A stretch of 64,000 nucleotides of DNA. It comes from Oceanobacter mangrovi. GTDB taxonomy: Bacteria > Pseudomonadota > Gammaproteobacteria > Pseudomonadales > Oceanobacteraceae. The notes below the pieces were generated by a model that saw only the letters and a program-made list of their open reading frames with translations, ran no database searches and was not told the origin of the DNA. Numbering within the stretch: the stretch's first letter is position 1; each line of letters starts with the position of its first letter. Both the position numbers and the translations under genes were made by a program. The stretch spans positions 1 to 64,000 of the forward strand of contig NZ_JAHXZR010000001.1 in assembly GCF_019740315.1 (NCBI RefSeq). Direction: 5' to 3'. Below are positions 17,045-27,010 of the stretch, piece by piece.

Positions 17045-18691
17045 ATGCAAAATATCTACGAACAGAATCTTGATGCAGTGACCGCCAACTATGCGCCACT
17101 GACACCGATTTCGTATCTTGAACGCACAGCTTTTGTGTACCCGGAAAAAATTGCCCTGGTACACGGTGAGCTGCGCCAGACCTGGGCTGATACCTGGAAC
17201 CGCTGCCGCCAGCTGGCCAGTGCACTGAATCAGCGTGGTATTGGTCAGGGCGATACTGTGTCCATCATTGCTCCCAATACCCCGGCGCACTTTGAAGCGC
17301 ATTTTGGTGTCCCAATGAGCGGCGCGACACTGAACTCCATCAACACCCGGCTCGATGCCCCGGCGATTGCCTTTATCCTGCAGCACGCCGAAACCAAAAT
17401 TCTGCTGACGGACCGCGAACTGTCGCCAGTGGTGGAGAAAGCCCTGCACATGCTGCATGAGCCGCCAGTCGTTGTAGATATCCATGACGCCCTCGCTGCC
17501 GATGGCAAATCATTGGGTCAGCTGGACTATGAAGCCCTGCTGGCCGAAGGTCAGGCCGACGCCCCCTTCCACCTGCCGTCTGACGAGTGGCAGGCCATTT
17601 CGCTGAACTATACCTCTGGCACCACCGGCGACCCCAAAGGGGTGGTTTACCACCATCGTGGTGCCTATTTGAATGCCGCTTCCAATGCCCTCAGCTGGAA
17701 CATGCCAAACCACGCGACCTACCTGTGGACGCTGCCGATGTTCCACTGCAACGGCTGGTGTTTCCCCTGGACCATGGCAGCGATTGCCGGTACCAGCGTG
17801 TGTTTGCGGGCCGTACGTGGTGACGACATCGTCAAGCTGATCGTATCTGAGAAAGCCGATCACCTGTGTGGTGCGCCAATCGTGCTGAGCATGATCGCCG
17901 GGGTGGATCCGGCCCTGCGTGAAGGCCTCAACCACAAGGTCAAGGTCATGACCGCTGGCGCGCCACCACCAGCGTCCGTGATTCAGAAAATGGAAGAACT
18001 CGGCTTCGACGTGACCCAGGTTTATGGCCTCACAGAAACCTATGGCCCCTGTGTGGTTTCTGCCTGGAAAGACCAGTGGGACGAACTCGATATCAAGGAC
18101 CGCGCCAGCCTTAAGGCCCGTCAGGGCGTACGGGTTGCGATGCAGGAAGGTTTGATGGTGGTGAACCCCACCACCATGCAGCCAGTGGCCCGTAACGGTC
18201 AGGAAATCGGTGAAATTGTGATGCGTGGCAACATCGTCATGAAGGGTTACCTGAAAAACCCGCACACCACCGAAAAATCCTTTGATGGCGGCTGGTTCCA
18301 CTCCGGTGACCTGGCAGTCTGGCACCCGGATGGCTACGTCGAGATCAAGGACCGCTCCAAGGACATCATTATTTCCGGTGGTGAAAACATCTCCTCGATC
18401 GAGGTCGAAGAAGCGCTGTTCCGTCACCCGGAAATTGAAGACGCAGCGGTGGTCGCCCGACCTGACGAAAAATGGGGCGAAGTGCCCTGCGCCATCGTCA
18501 AACTGGTTGCAGGCTCACAGCTGACCGAAAAAGACATCATCGCCTATTGCCGCGACAACATGGCTCACTTCAAGGCACCGAAGCGAGTGATGTTCAGCGC
18601 CCTGCCGCGCACCTCCACCGGCAAGGTACAGAAGTTTGTCCTGCGCCAGTGGGCCAAGGACAACGCGATTCCTGAAACGGCTGACTCCTGA
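17045..18691 (+). CDS. Acyl-CoA synthetase (AMP-binding, AlkK-like)
   Basis: Adenylate-forming enzyme of 548 residues that activates a carboxylic acid with ATP and CoA, probably a medium-chain fatty acid. The phosphate-loop motif YTSGTTGDPKGVV lies near residue 185, followed by YGLTETYGP, the hinge region SGDLAVWHPDGY, DRSKDIIISGGENISS, and the catalytic Lys in STGKVQKF near the end. The ATG at 17045 has an AGGGA ribosome site; the longer frame from 16889 adds 52 residues without family likeness. Length and the N-terminal YEQNLDAVTANYAPLTP resemble AlkK and methylthiopropionate-CoA ligase relatives, so substrate is uncertain. Confidence 0.9.
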   Translation: MQNIYEQNLDAVTANYAPLTPISYLERTAFVYPEKIALVHGELRQTWADTWNRCRQLASALNQRGIGQGDTVSIIAPNTPAHFEAHFGVPMSGATLNSINTRLDAPAIAFILQHAETKILLTDRELSPVVEKALHMLHEPPVVVDIHDALAADGKSLGQLDYEALLAEGQADAPFHLPSDEWQAISLNYTSGTTGDPKGVVYHHRGAYLNAASNALSWNMPNHATYLWTLPMFHCNGWCFPWTMAAIAGTSVCLRAVRGDDIVKLIVSEKADHLCGAPIVLSMIAGVDPALREGLNHKVKVMTAGAPPPASVIQKMEELGFDVTQVYGLTETYGPCVVSAWKDQWDELDIKDRASLKARQGVRVAMQEGLMVVNPTTMQPVARNGQEIGEIVMRGNIVMKGYLKNPHTTEKSFDGGWFHSGDLAVWHPDGYVEIKDRSKDIIISGGENISSIEVEEALFRHPEIEDAAVVARPDEKWGEVPCAIVKLVAGSQLTEKDIIAYCRDNMAHFKAPKRVMFSALPRTSTGKVQKFVLRQWAKDNAIPETADS

Positions 18692-18775
18692 GATGACTGA
18701 TTTCTGAGATGACGGTTTCTGAGATGGTGGAATGACCCACTCCATTCCCTATGGGTTCTTACCATGAACCCTTTC

Positions 18776-18811
18776 GGGCCGCTGCTTCACTGAAGTAGCG
18801 GCCCTTTTTTT
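18776..18811 (+). terminator. Rho-independent terminator after the acyl-CoA synthetase gene
   Basis: A strong hairpin pairs GGGCCGCTGCTTCA (18776-18789) with TGAAGTAGCGGCCC (18791-18804), with one G-T pair, and is followed by seven T. It ends rightward transcription before the convergent TPR lipoprotein gene. Confidence 0.9.
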
Positions 18812-18831
18812 AGCCCCGGGAAATGACCGGT

Positions 18832-19356
18832 TCAGGAAGCGCCGCGCATCTGCGCCCGCATTTGCCGGGCGTCCTGCAAACGGCCCTGCTGCTCCATGGC
18901 ATCGGCCAACAAGGCCCGAATCCGATTCGATAACTGGTCATCCTGACTGTACAACAGACCGCGCTGTAACAGCTGTTCTGCCGCCGCCGGTTGATGCATT
19001 TGCAGGTTGGCCCAGCCCTGACGGTAATAGATAGCCGCATTACGCGGCTGAATCTGCCGCGCCTGATCGAGATAACTCATCACCTTCGACCAGTTACCCT
19101 GCTGGCGGGCAGCTTCTGCCCGCTGCAGCAGCGCCTGCACCGCCGGGTGATGGCTGCCTTCATCAAGTCGCGCCAGCTGGCCATCGCTGATGGTCGGCAG
19201 ATCCGCACTGTCAGCGTTATTACCATTGCCCACCATCGCCACGGAACTACAGCCTGCCAGCGCCACCAGCAAGCTCGACGTCAGCAGCAGTTTCAGCCAT
19301 GGCTTGCCTGAATCAGTAGCAGCAGGCGCTGATGTCAAAACAGCCAATCCAACCAT
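18832..19356 (-). CDS. Tetratricopeptide-repeat lipoprotein
   Basis: A 174-residue predicted lipoprotein. The N-terminus has a signal sequence ending in the lipobox LAGC (Cys36), though the n-region is long. The mature part carries about two TPR units (about 82-150: ARQQGNWSKVMSYLDQARQIQPRNAAIYYRQGWANLQ). It probably acts as a periplasm-facing scaffold. The start overlaps the end of the PBP1b gene by 22 bp, so the two are coupled; LpoB-like activation of PBP1b is tempting, but TPRs are a feature of LpoA instead, and no Lpo family likeness is seen. Confidence 0.8.
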   Translation of the reverse strand: MVGLAVLTSAPAATDSGKPWLKLLLTSSLLVALAGCSSVAMVGNGNNADSADLPTISDGQLARLDEGSHHPAVQALLQRAEAARQQGNWSKVMSYLDQARQIQPRNAAIYYRQGWANLQMHQPAAAEQLLQRGLLYSQDDQLSNRIRALLADAMEQQGRLQDARQMRAQMRGAS

Positions 19357-21788
19357 CCTCGTTTACCCTCTTTTTGATGAGTGCCGCGACAGGGAACTGC
19401 CTCCGGGCGCTGCACGCTGGCAGGCCACGGCAACATGCGGCCAGAGCAACCATCCTGCAGGATTTGGCCATTGGCATCCACCGCGACTTGCGGCAAACCG
19501 GTCGGTTGCAGGGCTTCAACACCCACTTCCTGCATCACCGCCTGCCAGATTGGCAAGGCACCGGAGCTGCCCGCCAGCGGCATTGGCTGGTTGTCGTCGC
19601 GGCCAACCCAGACCACTCCCAGATAACGATCATCAAAGCCGGCGAACCAGGCATCTCGCTGCTGGTCACTGGTACCAGTCTTGCCTGCCAACGGGCCATT
19701 AAAGCTTTGTTTCAGACGCCGCGCAGTGCCTTCCTCAACCACCTGTTCAAGACCATAACGCAGCCAGTCGAGCTGCTCTGCCGGTACTGTCTGTTTGCCT
19801 TGAATAGCATAGGACGACAGCGTGGTACCTTGCGACGTGGTTACCGCTTCGACTGCCCGCAGTGGCATCTGGAAGCCACGCGCAGCAATGGTCTGGTAAA
19901 CCCCGGCGACTTCAAATGGTGACAGTTCCTGCGACCCCAACAACACGGATGGATAAGGCGGCACGGTGCGCTTCAGCCCCAGCTGGGCGAAGGTTTTCGC
20001 TACGGCTTCCAGCCCGACCCGCATGCCCAGTCGGGCCGTTGCCTGGTTATAGGAATGCGCCAGCGCGTCGATCATCAATACATTGCCGTGGCTTTTGCCA
20101 TCGTAGTTCTGCGGCTGCCACAGCTGGCCGTCTTCACCGGCAACCTGTACCGGACTGTCGTCCAGCACACTGGCCCAGTTATAACGGCCGCTGCGCAAGG
20201 CGGTCAGATACACCACCGGCTTGGCCAGCGAGCCAATCGAGCGGCGGGCATCCAGCGCCCGGTTATATCCAAAGAAATCAACGTCGCGACCGCCAATCAT
20301 GGCGCGCACTTCAGCACCATCAACACTGGTAAATACCGCGGCGGTTTCGAGCTTGCCCTTGAGTTCAGCGCGGCTGTTTTCGAGCGTCGCCAGCTGTTTG
20401 TCCGCCTGGCTTTCAAGTGCGTGCTGCATCCAGGGATCGAGCGTGGTAAAGATGTTCAGCCCTTCGGTTTCAAGGTCTTCAGAGCGGTAATCCTGCCGCA
20501 GCTGCTGCCGTACCAGCTCCAGAAACGCCGGATATTCGCGCTGGCTGGCGCGGCTGCTGTCGGCCGTCAGCATCGGCATATTACTGGCTTTGAGGAACTC
20601 GGCCTGCGATATCAGCTGCTGGTCGCGCATCAGCTCCAATACCAGATTGCGCCGCTCCAGCGCCCGCTGCGGATGGCGTTTGGGGTTGTAATAGGAAGCC
20701 CCTTTGACCAGCCCGACAATGGTGGCGACTTCGGCCAGATTCAGCTCTTCCACCGACTTGCCAAAATAAAACCGCGCCGCCAGCCCAACGCCATGAATCG
20801 CACGGCGACCGGCCTGACCCAGATATACTTCGTTGAGGTAGGCCTGCAGGATTTGCTGCTTGGAATAATGCAGCTCCAGCAGTATCGCCATCAGCGCTTC
20901 CTGCGCCTTGCGGGTCAGCGTACGTTCCTGACTGAGGAAGAAGTTTTTCACCAGCTGCTGAGTCAGGGTTGAGCCACCCTGCACCACGCCACCGGCCTTG
21001 ACGTTGGCAATCATGGCGCGAGCAATACCGCGCAGTGAAATGCCAAAGTGCTGGAAGAAATCCTTGTCTTCCGTCGCGACCAGCGCTGCTACCAGCTGGG
21101 GGGGAACCTGCTGCAGGGTAACCAGTTCACGGTCTTCGTTATGAGCCGGGAAAATGCCGCCAACATACTGGGGTTCGAGCCGTATCAGTGGTTGTTCTTC
21201 GCCGTTAACGAACAGTCGTTGCACCCGGTTATCGGCCAGCCGTAATTCGATCAGTGCCGAATCCTCACGACCGTCCCAGAAATTCACGGCACGGCGATGA
21301 ATGCGCCAGCTGTCGCCTTTGTGCACATAGCTGCCTGGCATGCTCAGCGAGGCACGCGGTTGGTAATCGGTCCATTGCAACTCGGCTTCGAGCTGTTGTG
21401 GTGGCAGCAGCTTGCCCGGATATAACATCAGCGGACGGGCATACACCCGTGCAGGCAGCGTCCACTTTTTACCGTCGAACTGCTTTTGAACCTGGGCATC
21501 GAGAAACACCATCCAGACGCCCAGCGCCACCGCCGCAATAAGCCCCAGCTTCCAGCAAACACTCCAGCAACGCCGCAGCCAGCCTGTCTGACTGTGACCG
21601 TTGCCGCTAGAGGAAGACGGAGGCTTCGGTGGGCTTTTCTTCGCGGTGGCTTTGGCAGTCGTTTTTTTTGCCGCTGGTTTTTTGGCAGCGGAAGCTTGCT
21701 TGTCGGCTGCGGTTTTACTCGCTGTTTTTCGGGGAGCCGGTTTTCTGGCTGCAGCTTTGCCGCTGTTCGGCTTTGGGGAATCCGCCAT
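19335..21788 (-). CDS. mrcB: Penicillin-binding protein 1B (bifunctional)
   Basis: Class A PBP of 817 residues that polymerises and cross-links peptidoglycan. The cytoplasmic N-terminus (1-70) is an unusually Lys/Ala/Pro-rich tail (AAKKPAAKKTTAKATAKKSPPKP). A membrane helix (about 77-97), a UB2H-like region with the phrase KKWTLPARVYARPL, and a GT51 domain with EDKDFFQHFGISLRGIARA and GGSTLTQQLVKN follow. The transpeptidase has SIGSLAKP (Ser-x-x-Lys), SYN and KTGTSDQQRDAWF. These are the catalytic motifs of an active enzyme. A TPR lipoprotein gene overlaps its 3' end. Confidence 0.96.
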   Translation of the reverse strand: MADSPKPNSGKAAARKPAPRKTASKTAADKQASAAKKPAAKKTTAKATAKKSPPKPPSSSSGNGHSQTGWLRRCWSVCWKLGLIAAVALGVWMVFLDAQVQKQFDGKKWTLPARVYARPLMLYPGKLLPPQQLEAELQWTDYQPRASLSMPGSYVHKGDSWRIHRRAVNFWDGREDSALIELRLADNRVQRLFVNGEEQPLIRLEPQYVGGIFPAHNEDRELVTLQQVPPQLVAALVATEDKDFFQHFGISLRGIARAMIANVKAGGVVQGGSTLTQQLVKNFFLSQERTLTRKAQEALMAILLELHYSKQQILQAYLNEVYLGQAGRRAIHGVGLAARFYFGKSVEELNLAEVATIVGLVKGASYYNPKRHPQRALERRNLVLELMRDQQLISQAEFLKASNMPMLTADSSRASQREYPAFLELVRQQLRQDYRSEDLETEGLNIFTTLDPWMQHALESQADKQLATLENSRAELKGKLETAAVFTSVDGAEVRAMIGGRDVDFFGYNRALDARRSIGSLAKPVVYLTALRSGRYNWASVLDDSPVQVAGEDGQLWQPQNYDGKSHGNVLMIDALAHSYNQATARLGMRVGLEAVAKTFAQLGLKRTVPPYPSVLLGSQELSPFEVAGVYQTIAARGFQMPLRAVEAVTTSQGTTLSSYAIQGKQTVPAEQLDWLRYGLEQVVEEGTARRLKQSFNGPLAGKTGTSDQQRDAWFAGFDDRYLGVVWVGRDDNQPMPLAGSSGALPIWQAVMQEVGVEALQPTGLPQVAVDANGQILQDGCSGRMLPWPASVQRPEAVPCRGTHQKEGKRGWLDWLF

Positions 21789-22030
21789 GATCAGTGCTGT
21801 TCTGGAGTCCGTTTAAAAGTGATACGCCACGGGCGCTTGGCTGGGTTCGACCGGAAGTCTAGCAGTGAGTGCCACTGACGTTCTGCCCAATTGACCACAG
21901 GCCGATAAATCTACGGGGCTAATCCGCCCACAATCCCGCACCGGTCATTGCTGACAAAGCCCGACGGGTTACACTAGACCGATAACAACACCAAAGCGCC
22001 ACAACCACAGCACCACCAGAGGAAACGGAC

Positions 22031-25012
22031 GTGATACAGCCAATCCTGCAACCACGCTGGGACAGCATTCAGCAGCAACTGACCGATACCGGTGCACGCT
22101 TTGGGCTTGACTGGCCACTGTTCTGGCAGGGGCTGGCGGCGGAGCAGCAAGGCAAATTGCAGCAGGTATTGTTGATCAGCCAATACGTTGTCGATGCCCT
22201 GCCACGGGATGCCGACTATTTCAGCCAGCTGATCAGCAGTGACCAGATCAGCCAGCCATTACCGCGTGCTGCCATTCATAGCCAACTCAACCAGCTGACG
22301 GGTTGTGACTATTCTGCGCTCCCCTCAGCAGCCAACCAGACCGACACAGCTCCAGACGAAGACAGCTGGCTCAAGGCGTTGCGAGTATTACGCCGCCGCG
22401 CCATGGTGCAGATCATCTGGCGCGACCTGTTACGACTTGCCGACACCCTCACCACCACCCGCGCGGTGTCGGATCTGGCCGACGAAACGGTCTGTCAGTC
22501 AGTTAACTATTTCCACCAGCAGCTGGCCCGTCGCCACGGCCAGCCAATCGGCAAACAGTCGAAAACCGTGCAGCATTTGCTGGTGCTCGGTATGGGTAAA
22601 CTCGGTGCCTACGAACTCAACCTCAGCTCCGACATCGACCTGATTTTCACCTACCCGGAATCCGGCAATACCAGCGGCGACAGCAGTGGCAAAAAAGACA
22701 TCAGCAATCAGGAGTTTTTCGTCAAGCTGGGGCAAAAGCTGATTGCTGCGCTGGATAAACAGACCATCGACGGCTTTGTGTTCCGTACCGATATGCGCCT
22801 GCGGCCCTACGGTCAGAGTGGCCCGCTGGCGATGAACTTCGATTCGATGGAGGAGTATTACCAGAGCCAGGGCCGCGACTGGGAACGCTACGCCATGGTC
22901 AAGGCACGTATTATGAACGGCGAGCAGTCGCCGGTCGCACAGGAACTGCTGGCGATTCTGCGGCCGTTTACCTATCGGGTGTACATCGACTACAGCGCCT
23001 TTGAGTCGCTGCGTTCGATGAAAGCCATGATCAATGCGGAAGTCCGTCGTCGCGGCCTCGACCACAATATCAAGCTCGGCCCCGGTGGCATCCGTGAAGT
23101 GGAATTTACCATTCAGGCCTTCCAGCTGATTCGGGGTGGTCAGGAGAAACAGCTGCAGCAGCGCGAGCTGGTGCCAATGATCGACATTCTCTACCAGGCC
23201 GGTTATTTGCCCGCCGATGCCGCCGCTGAGTTAAAAGCCGGTTACCTGTTCCTGCGCGACGTCGAACATGCGTTGCAGGCGCTCAATGATGAACAAACCC
23301 AACTGCTGCCGCACGACGAACAGGAGCAGGCCCGCATCGCCATGGCAATGGGCTTTGACAACTGGCAAGGCTTTATCGACCAGCTCGACCAGCACCGCGC
23401 AGCTGTCAAAAGCCACTTCGCCGAAATCGTCCGCAGCCAGGACGAAGACCAGCAGGCCGAACAACAGGATCACACCTGGCTCGACCTCTGGCACGGCGAT
23501 CTGGCGGACGACGTACGCCTGCGACTGGCCGACAGCCAGCCCGACATGCTCAGCGATGAGTTCGCCGAACTGATCAGCAACCTGCGCGAATCCCGTGCCG
23601 TCGCCAGCATGCAGGCGATTGGCCACGAGCGCCTGGAAGCCCTGATGCCGTTGCTGCTGGAGGAGCTGGCGACCTGCCCGGCACCGCTGGCGACACTGAA
23701 ACGGGTGATTCCACTGCTGGAAGCCGTATTACGGCGAACCTCCTATCTGGTGCTGCTGAAAGAAAACCCGGTTGCCCGCACCCAGCTGATCAAGCTCTGT
23801 TGTGCCTCGGAGTGGGTGGCCAAATACATCACCACCGCCCCGCTGCTGCTCGACGAATTACTCAACCCCGGCAACCTCTATCGCTTGCCGAGCCGTCAGG
23901 AGCTGGAAGAAGAATTGCGCATGACGCTGCTGCGGATTGCCGAAGACGACCTCGAACAGCAGATGGAACAGCTGCGTCAGTTCAACCATGCCCACCGGCT
24001 GCACGCAGCCGCATCGGAAGTGACCGGTGCCTTGTCACTGATGAAGGTGTCTGACTACCTCACCTGGCTGGCCGAAGTCACCCTCGAATGTGTAATGCAG
24101 CTGTCATGGCAACAAATGGTCAGCAAGTACGGCTACCCATCAACCCGGGAAGGCGACCCGGTTACCCTGCCGGAGTTTCTGGTGGTTGGCTACGGCAAGG
24201 TCGGCGGACTGGAGCTGAGCTACAGCTCCGACCTCGATCTGGTGTTCCTCTCTACCGGTTACGCCATGGGGTCGACACTGGCCGATCCCGATGCCAGCCA
24301 GCGCAGCATCGACAACAATGTTTTCTACACTCGCATGGGCCAGCGGATGATCCACATCCTCACCACCACCACCCGTAATGGCGAGCTCTACGAAGTCGAC
24401 ATGCGGCTGCGACCATCCGGCAACTCCGGCATGATCGTCGCGACCATGAAAGCCTTTGAGGAATACCAGACCAACCACGCCTGGACCTGGGAACATCAGG
24501 CGCTGGTGCGTGCACGGGTGCTCTGTGGTGCTGCAGATCTGGCCCAGCAATTCCGCCAGATTCGCAGCCAGACCCTGACCAAACAACGCGACATAGGTGA
24601 ACTACAGGAAGAAGTCCGTTCCATGCGCCGCAAAATGCGGGAAAATCTGGGTGCAGAAGAGAAATCAGCGGAAAAATTCCACCTGAAACACGATGCCGGG
24701 GGTATTGTTGACATTGAGTTTCTGGTTCAATACGGGGTTCTGGCCTGGGCACACCAGTACCCGGAATTGTTGGCGGTCACCGACAACATGCGATTGTTGG
24801 ATTCGTTTGAAACAGTCGGTCTGCTCGATCCACAAGATCGGAAGACATTACAGGAAACCTACCTGTCCTACCGAGCCGAAACTCACCGGCGCGCGCTGCA
24901 AAACGCCAACCTGATCCTGGAACAGGCAACCATGAAACGCCTTGGTTTTGACGTTCGTCGCAAGAGTGTGACTGAGCTCTGGCAACGGTGGCTGCAAGAA
25001 GCCCTGGATTGA
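22031..25012 (+). CDS. glnE: Bifunctional glutamine synthetase adenylyltransferase/removase
   Basis: Adds and removes AMP on glutamine synthetase under control of PII and glutamine. The 993-residue protein has two nucleotidyltransferase halves with matching signatures: GMGKLGAYELNLSSDIDL near residue 196 (removase) and GYGKVGGLELSYSSDLDL near residue 722 (transferase). Each is followed by the DMRLRPYG or DMRLRPSG strand and GGIREVEF or GGIVDIEF. The start is a GTG with an AGAGGA ribosome site nine bases upstream. ilvE follows by 48 bp. Confidence 0.97.
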   Translation: MIQPILQPRWDSIQQQLTDTGARFGLDWPLFWQGLAAEQQGKLQQVLLISQYVVDALPRDADYFSQLISSDQISQPLPRAAIHSQLNQLTGCDYSALPSAANQTDTAPDEDSWLKALRVLRRRAMVQIIWRDLLRLADTLTTTRAVSDLADETVCQSVNYFHQQLARRHGQPIGKQSKTVQHLLVLGMGKLGAYELNLSSDIDLIFTYPESGNTSGDSSGKKDISNQEFFVKLGQKLIAALDKQTIDGFVFRTDMRLRPYGQSGPLAMNFDSMEEYYQSQGRDWERYAMVKARIMNGEQSPVAQELLAILRPFTYRVYIDYSAFESLRSMKAMINAEVRRRGLDHNIKLGPGGIREVEFTIQAFQLIRGGQEKQLQQRELVPMIDILYQAGYLPADAAAELKAGYLFLRDVEHALQALNDEQTQLLPHDEQEQARIAMAMGFDNWQGFIDQLDQHRAAVKSHFAEIVRSQDEDQQAEQQDHTWLDLWHGDLADDVRLRLADSQPDMLSDEFAELISNLRESRAVASMQAIGHERLEALMPLLLEELATCPAPLATLKRVIPLLEAVLRRTSYLVLLKENPVARTQLIKLCCASEWVAKYITTAPLLLDELLNPGNLYRLPSRQELEEELRMTLLRIAEDDLEQQMEQLRQFNHAHRLHAAASEVTGALSLMKVSDYLTWLAEVTLECVMQLSWQQMVSKYGYPSTREGDPVTLPEFLVVGYGKVGGLELSYSSDLDLVFLSTGYAMGSTLADPDASQRSIDNNVFYTRMGQRMIHILTTTTRNGELYEVDMRLRPSGNSGMIVATMKAFEEYQTNHAWTWEHQALVRARVLCGAADLAQQFRQIRSQTLTKQRDIGELQEEVRSMRRKMRENLGAEEKSAEKFHLKHDAGGIVDIEFLVQYGVLAWAHQYPELLAVTDNMRLLDSFETVGLLDPQDRKTLQETYLSYRAETHRRALQNANLILEQATMKRLGFDVRRKSVTELWQRWLQEALD

Positions 25013-25060
25013 AACCTTCTGTATTGAACACACTGAAACGAATTTTTGAGCGAGGTCTCT

Positions 25061-25990
25061 ATGTTACCTTCAATGTCTGATCGCGATGGTCTGATTTGGC
25101 TGGATGGCCAGCTGGTCGATTGGCGCGAGGCCAAAGTCCACGTGTTGACGCATACCCTGCACTACGGCATGGGCGTGTTTGAAGGTGTCCGCGCTTACAA
25201 GACAGATGATGGCGCTGCCATCTTCCGCCTCAAGGAGCACACCGACCGCCTGTTTAACTCTGCCCACATCCTGGGTATGAAAATGCCATTCAGCAAGGAA
25301 GAAGTGAACGAAGCACAACGTGCCGCCGTTCGCGAAAACAACCTCGACAGTGCCTACCTGCGCCCGATGGTGTTCTTCGGTTCTGAAGGCATGGGCCTGC
25401 GCGCCGAAAACCTGCAGGTACACGTCATGGTTGCTGCCTGGGACTGGCCTGCCTATATGGGCGAAGCCGCCAAAACCCAGGGCATCAAGATCCGTACCTC
25501 CAGCTACACTCGCCACCATGTGAACATCACCATGTGTAAGGCGAAGGCCAACGGTAACTACATGAACTCCATGCTGGCGCTGCGTGAAGCAATCGACAGT
25601 GGTTGTGAAGAAGCCCTGCTGCTGGATCCGGAAGGCTATGTAGCCGAAGGTTCCGGTGAGAACTTCTTCCTGGTACGTGACGGCGTGATCTACACCCCGG
25701 AACTGACCGCCTGTCTGGACGGCATCACCCGTCGTACCATCATCGAGATGGCCAAGTCACTGGGCTACGAAGTTCGCGAGAAGCGTATCACCCGTGACGA
25801 AGTCTACATTGCAGACGAAGCCTTCTTCACCGGTACTGCCGCTGAAGTACTGCCAATCCGCATGCTGGACGGTCGTCAGATCGGTGCTGGCAGCCGTGGT
25901 CCGGTAACCGAGAAGCTGCAGACCCTGTACTTCGAAACCGTTACCGGCAAGGGCAGCTACAAACCAGAGTGGCTGACACTCGTTAAATAA
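25061..25990 (+). CDS. ilvE: Branched-chain amino-acid aminotransferase
   Basis: PLP fold-type IV transaminase for valine, leucine and isoleucine, 309 residues. It has the family N-terminus DGLIWLDGQLVDWREAKVHVLTHTLHYGMGVFEGVRAY, the conserved Lys in CKAKANGNYMNS that binds PLP, EGYVAEGSGENFF and FFTGTAAEVLPI. The ATG at 25061 has GAGG five bases upstream; an in-frame TTG at 25046 overlaps that ribosome site and is rejected. A strong terminator follows. Confidence 0.96.
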   Translation: MLPSMSDRDGLIWLDGQLVDWREAKVHVLTHTLHYGMGVFEGVRAYKTDDGAAIFRLKEHTDRLFNSAHILGMKMPFSKEEVNEAQRAAVRENNLDSAYLRPMVFFGSEGMGLRAENLQVHVMVAAWDWPAYMGEAAKTQGIKIRTSSYTRHHVNITMCKAKANGNYMNSMLALREAIDSGCEEALLLDPEGYVAEGSGENFFLVRDGVIYTPELTACLDGITRRTIIEMAKSLGYEVREKRITRDEVYIADEAFFTGTAAEVLPIRMLDGRQIGAGSRGPVTEKLQTLYFETVTGKGSYKPEWLTLVK

Positions 25991-26038
25991 TTAGCCAGCT
26001 CCATTCGCAGACTGCCCAGTTAACAGGCAGACTGATAA

Positions 26039-26080
26039 AAAACCCCGCCAGACGCACGTCTGCCGGGGTTTTGTTTTTTA
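26039..26080 (+). terminator. Rho-independent terminator after ilvE
   Basis: AAAACCCCG (26039-26047) pairs with CGGGGTTTT (26064-26072), and inside it CAGAC pairs with GTCTG around a GCAC loop, with one C-C mismatch. A T-rich run follows (26069-26079). Confidence 0.88.
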
Positions 26081-26188
26081 GGCTGCTGGCCCCCTCTCTC
26101 CTGTAAAACCAGAGATTGTTCCTCTTTGCCAATCTAAAACCTTTTACTTTGTATGGGATTATTCTTTTCCAGCTAGCGTTGTGCTATT

Positions 26189-26212
26189 CGTTATATACAT
26201 AGATATATAGCG
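26189..26212 (+). promoter_or_regulatory. ModE-type operator upstream of modA
   Basis: The palindrome CGTTATATA, six bases, TATATAGCG matches the E. coli ModE box (CGnTATATA and its inverse, spaced by a few bases). Arms agree at 8 of 9 positions. It ends 10 bp before the modA ATG and should cover the promoter, so molybdate-loaded ModE would repress. No modE gene is present in the window. Confidence 0.8.
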
Positions 26213-26222
26213 AGACAAGATC

Positions 26223-27005
26223 ATGCGAAAGAAAAACATCGGAACCATGAGCAAACGGCTGCTGATTGCTGGCCTGGCCCTGATAGCCAGCAGTGCCAGC
26301 CTGGCAGCGGAATTGAAAATCTATGCCGGAGCTGGCTTACGCCCGGCCATCGAGAAGCTGGCCAGCCAGTATCAGCAGCAAACCGGCGACACCCTGCTGG
26401 TCGAATATGGAGGCTCTGGCCAGATCCTCGCGCGTTACCAGGCATCGGGTCAGGGAGATGTGTTTATTCCCGGCTCAATGATGTATTTCAGCAAGCTGGG
26501 GACAGAGGTTGACCATATCCTGCCACTGGTTTCACACACGCCGGTGCTGGGCGTCTACAAGGACAAGGCCAACGATATCCGCCGTTTTGAAGATCTCACC
26601 AAACCCGGTATCCGGGTCGGCCTCGGCGATCCACAAGCCATGGCACTGGGCCGCACCGCAGAGACGATTCTGGATGCCTCTGGCGTCGGCGCTGCCGTCC
26701 GAGCCAACACAATAATGCGGGCTGCAACCGTCAAGCAGCTGGCCATGTATCTCAAGCAAGGCGACGTGGATGCCGCCATCATCGGCCGTACCGATGCAGT
26801 ACTCAATGCCGATACTATTCGCATGATCGAACTGCCCGCCAGCTGGTATCAACCGGAAGTGGTCGCTGCTGGAGTGCTGGCAGCCAGCAAGGATCAAGCT
26901 GCCGCGACCCGCTTTGTCGATTGGCTCAGCCGCCCGGATAGCCTGGCCGTATTTACCTCGCTGGGATTTCTGGCCGCTCCGGCCAATGCCCTGACAGCGG
27001 AATAA
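26223..27005 (+). CDS. modA: Molybdate-type ABC transporter substrate-binding protein
   Basis: A 260-residue periplasmic oxyanion-binding protein. The signal peptide covers about 1-29 (RLLIAGLALIASSASLAA). The mature protein starts ELKIYAGAGLRPAIEKLASQY with the ModA pattern, followed by VEYGGSGQILARYQASGQGDVFIPGS. Likeness to both ModA and the tungstate binder WtpA means that the anion preference is not certain. The ModE-type box upstream and modB/modC downstream support molybdate. Confidence 0.9.
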   Translation: MRKKNIGTMSKRLLIAGLALIASSASLAAELKIYAGAGLRPAIEKLASQYQQQTGDTLLVEYGGSGQILARYQASGQGDVFIPGSMMYFSKLGTEVDHILPLVSHTPVLGVYKDKANDIRRFEDLTKPGIRVGLGDPQAMALGRTAETILDASGVGAAVRANTIMRAATVKQLAMYLKQGDVDAAIIGRTDAVLNADTIRMIELPASWYQPEVVAAGVLAASKDQAAATRFVDWLSRPDSLAVFTSLGFLAAPANALTAE

Positions 27006-27010
27006 TTCCG

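Noticed and set aside
18832-19356. LpoA/LpoB-type activator of PBP1b
   Set aside because: Adjacent to mrcB and a lipoprotein, but only generic TPRs are visible and no Lpo family signature.
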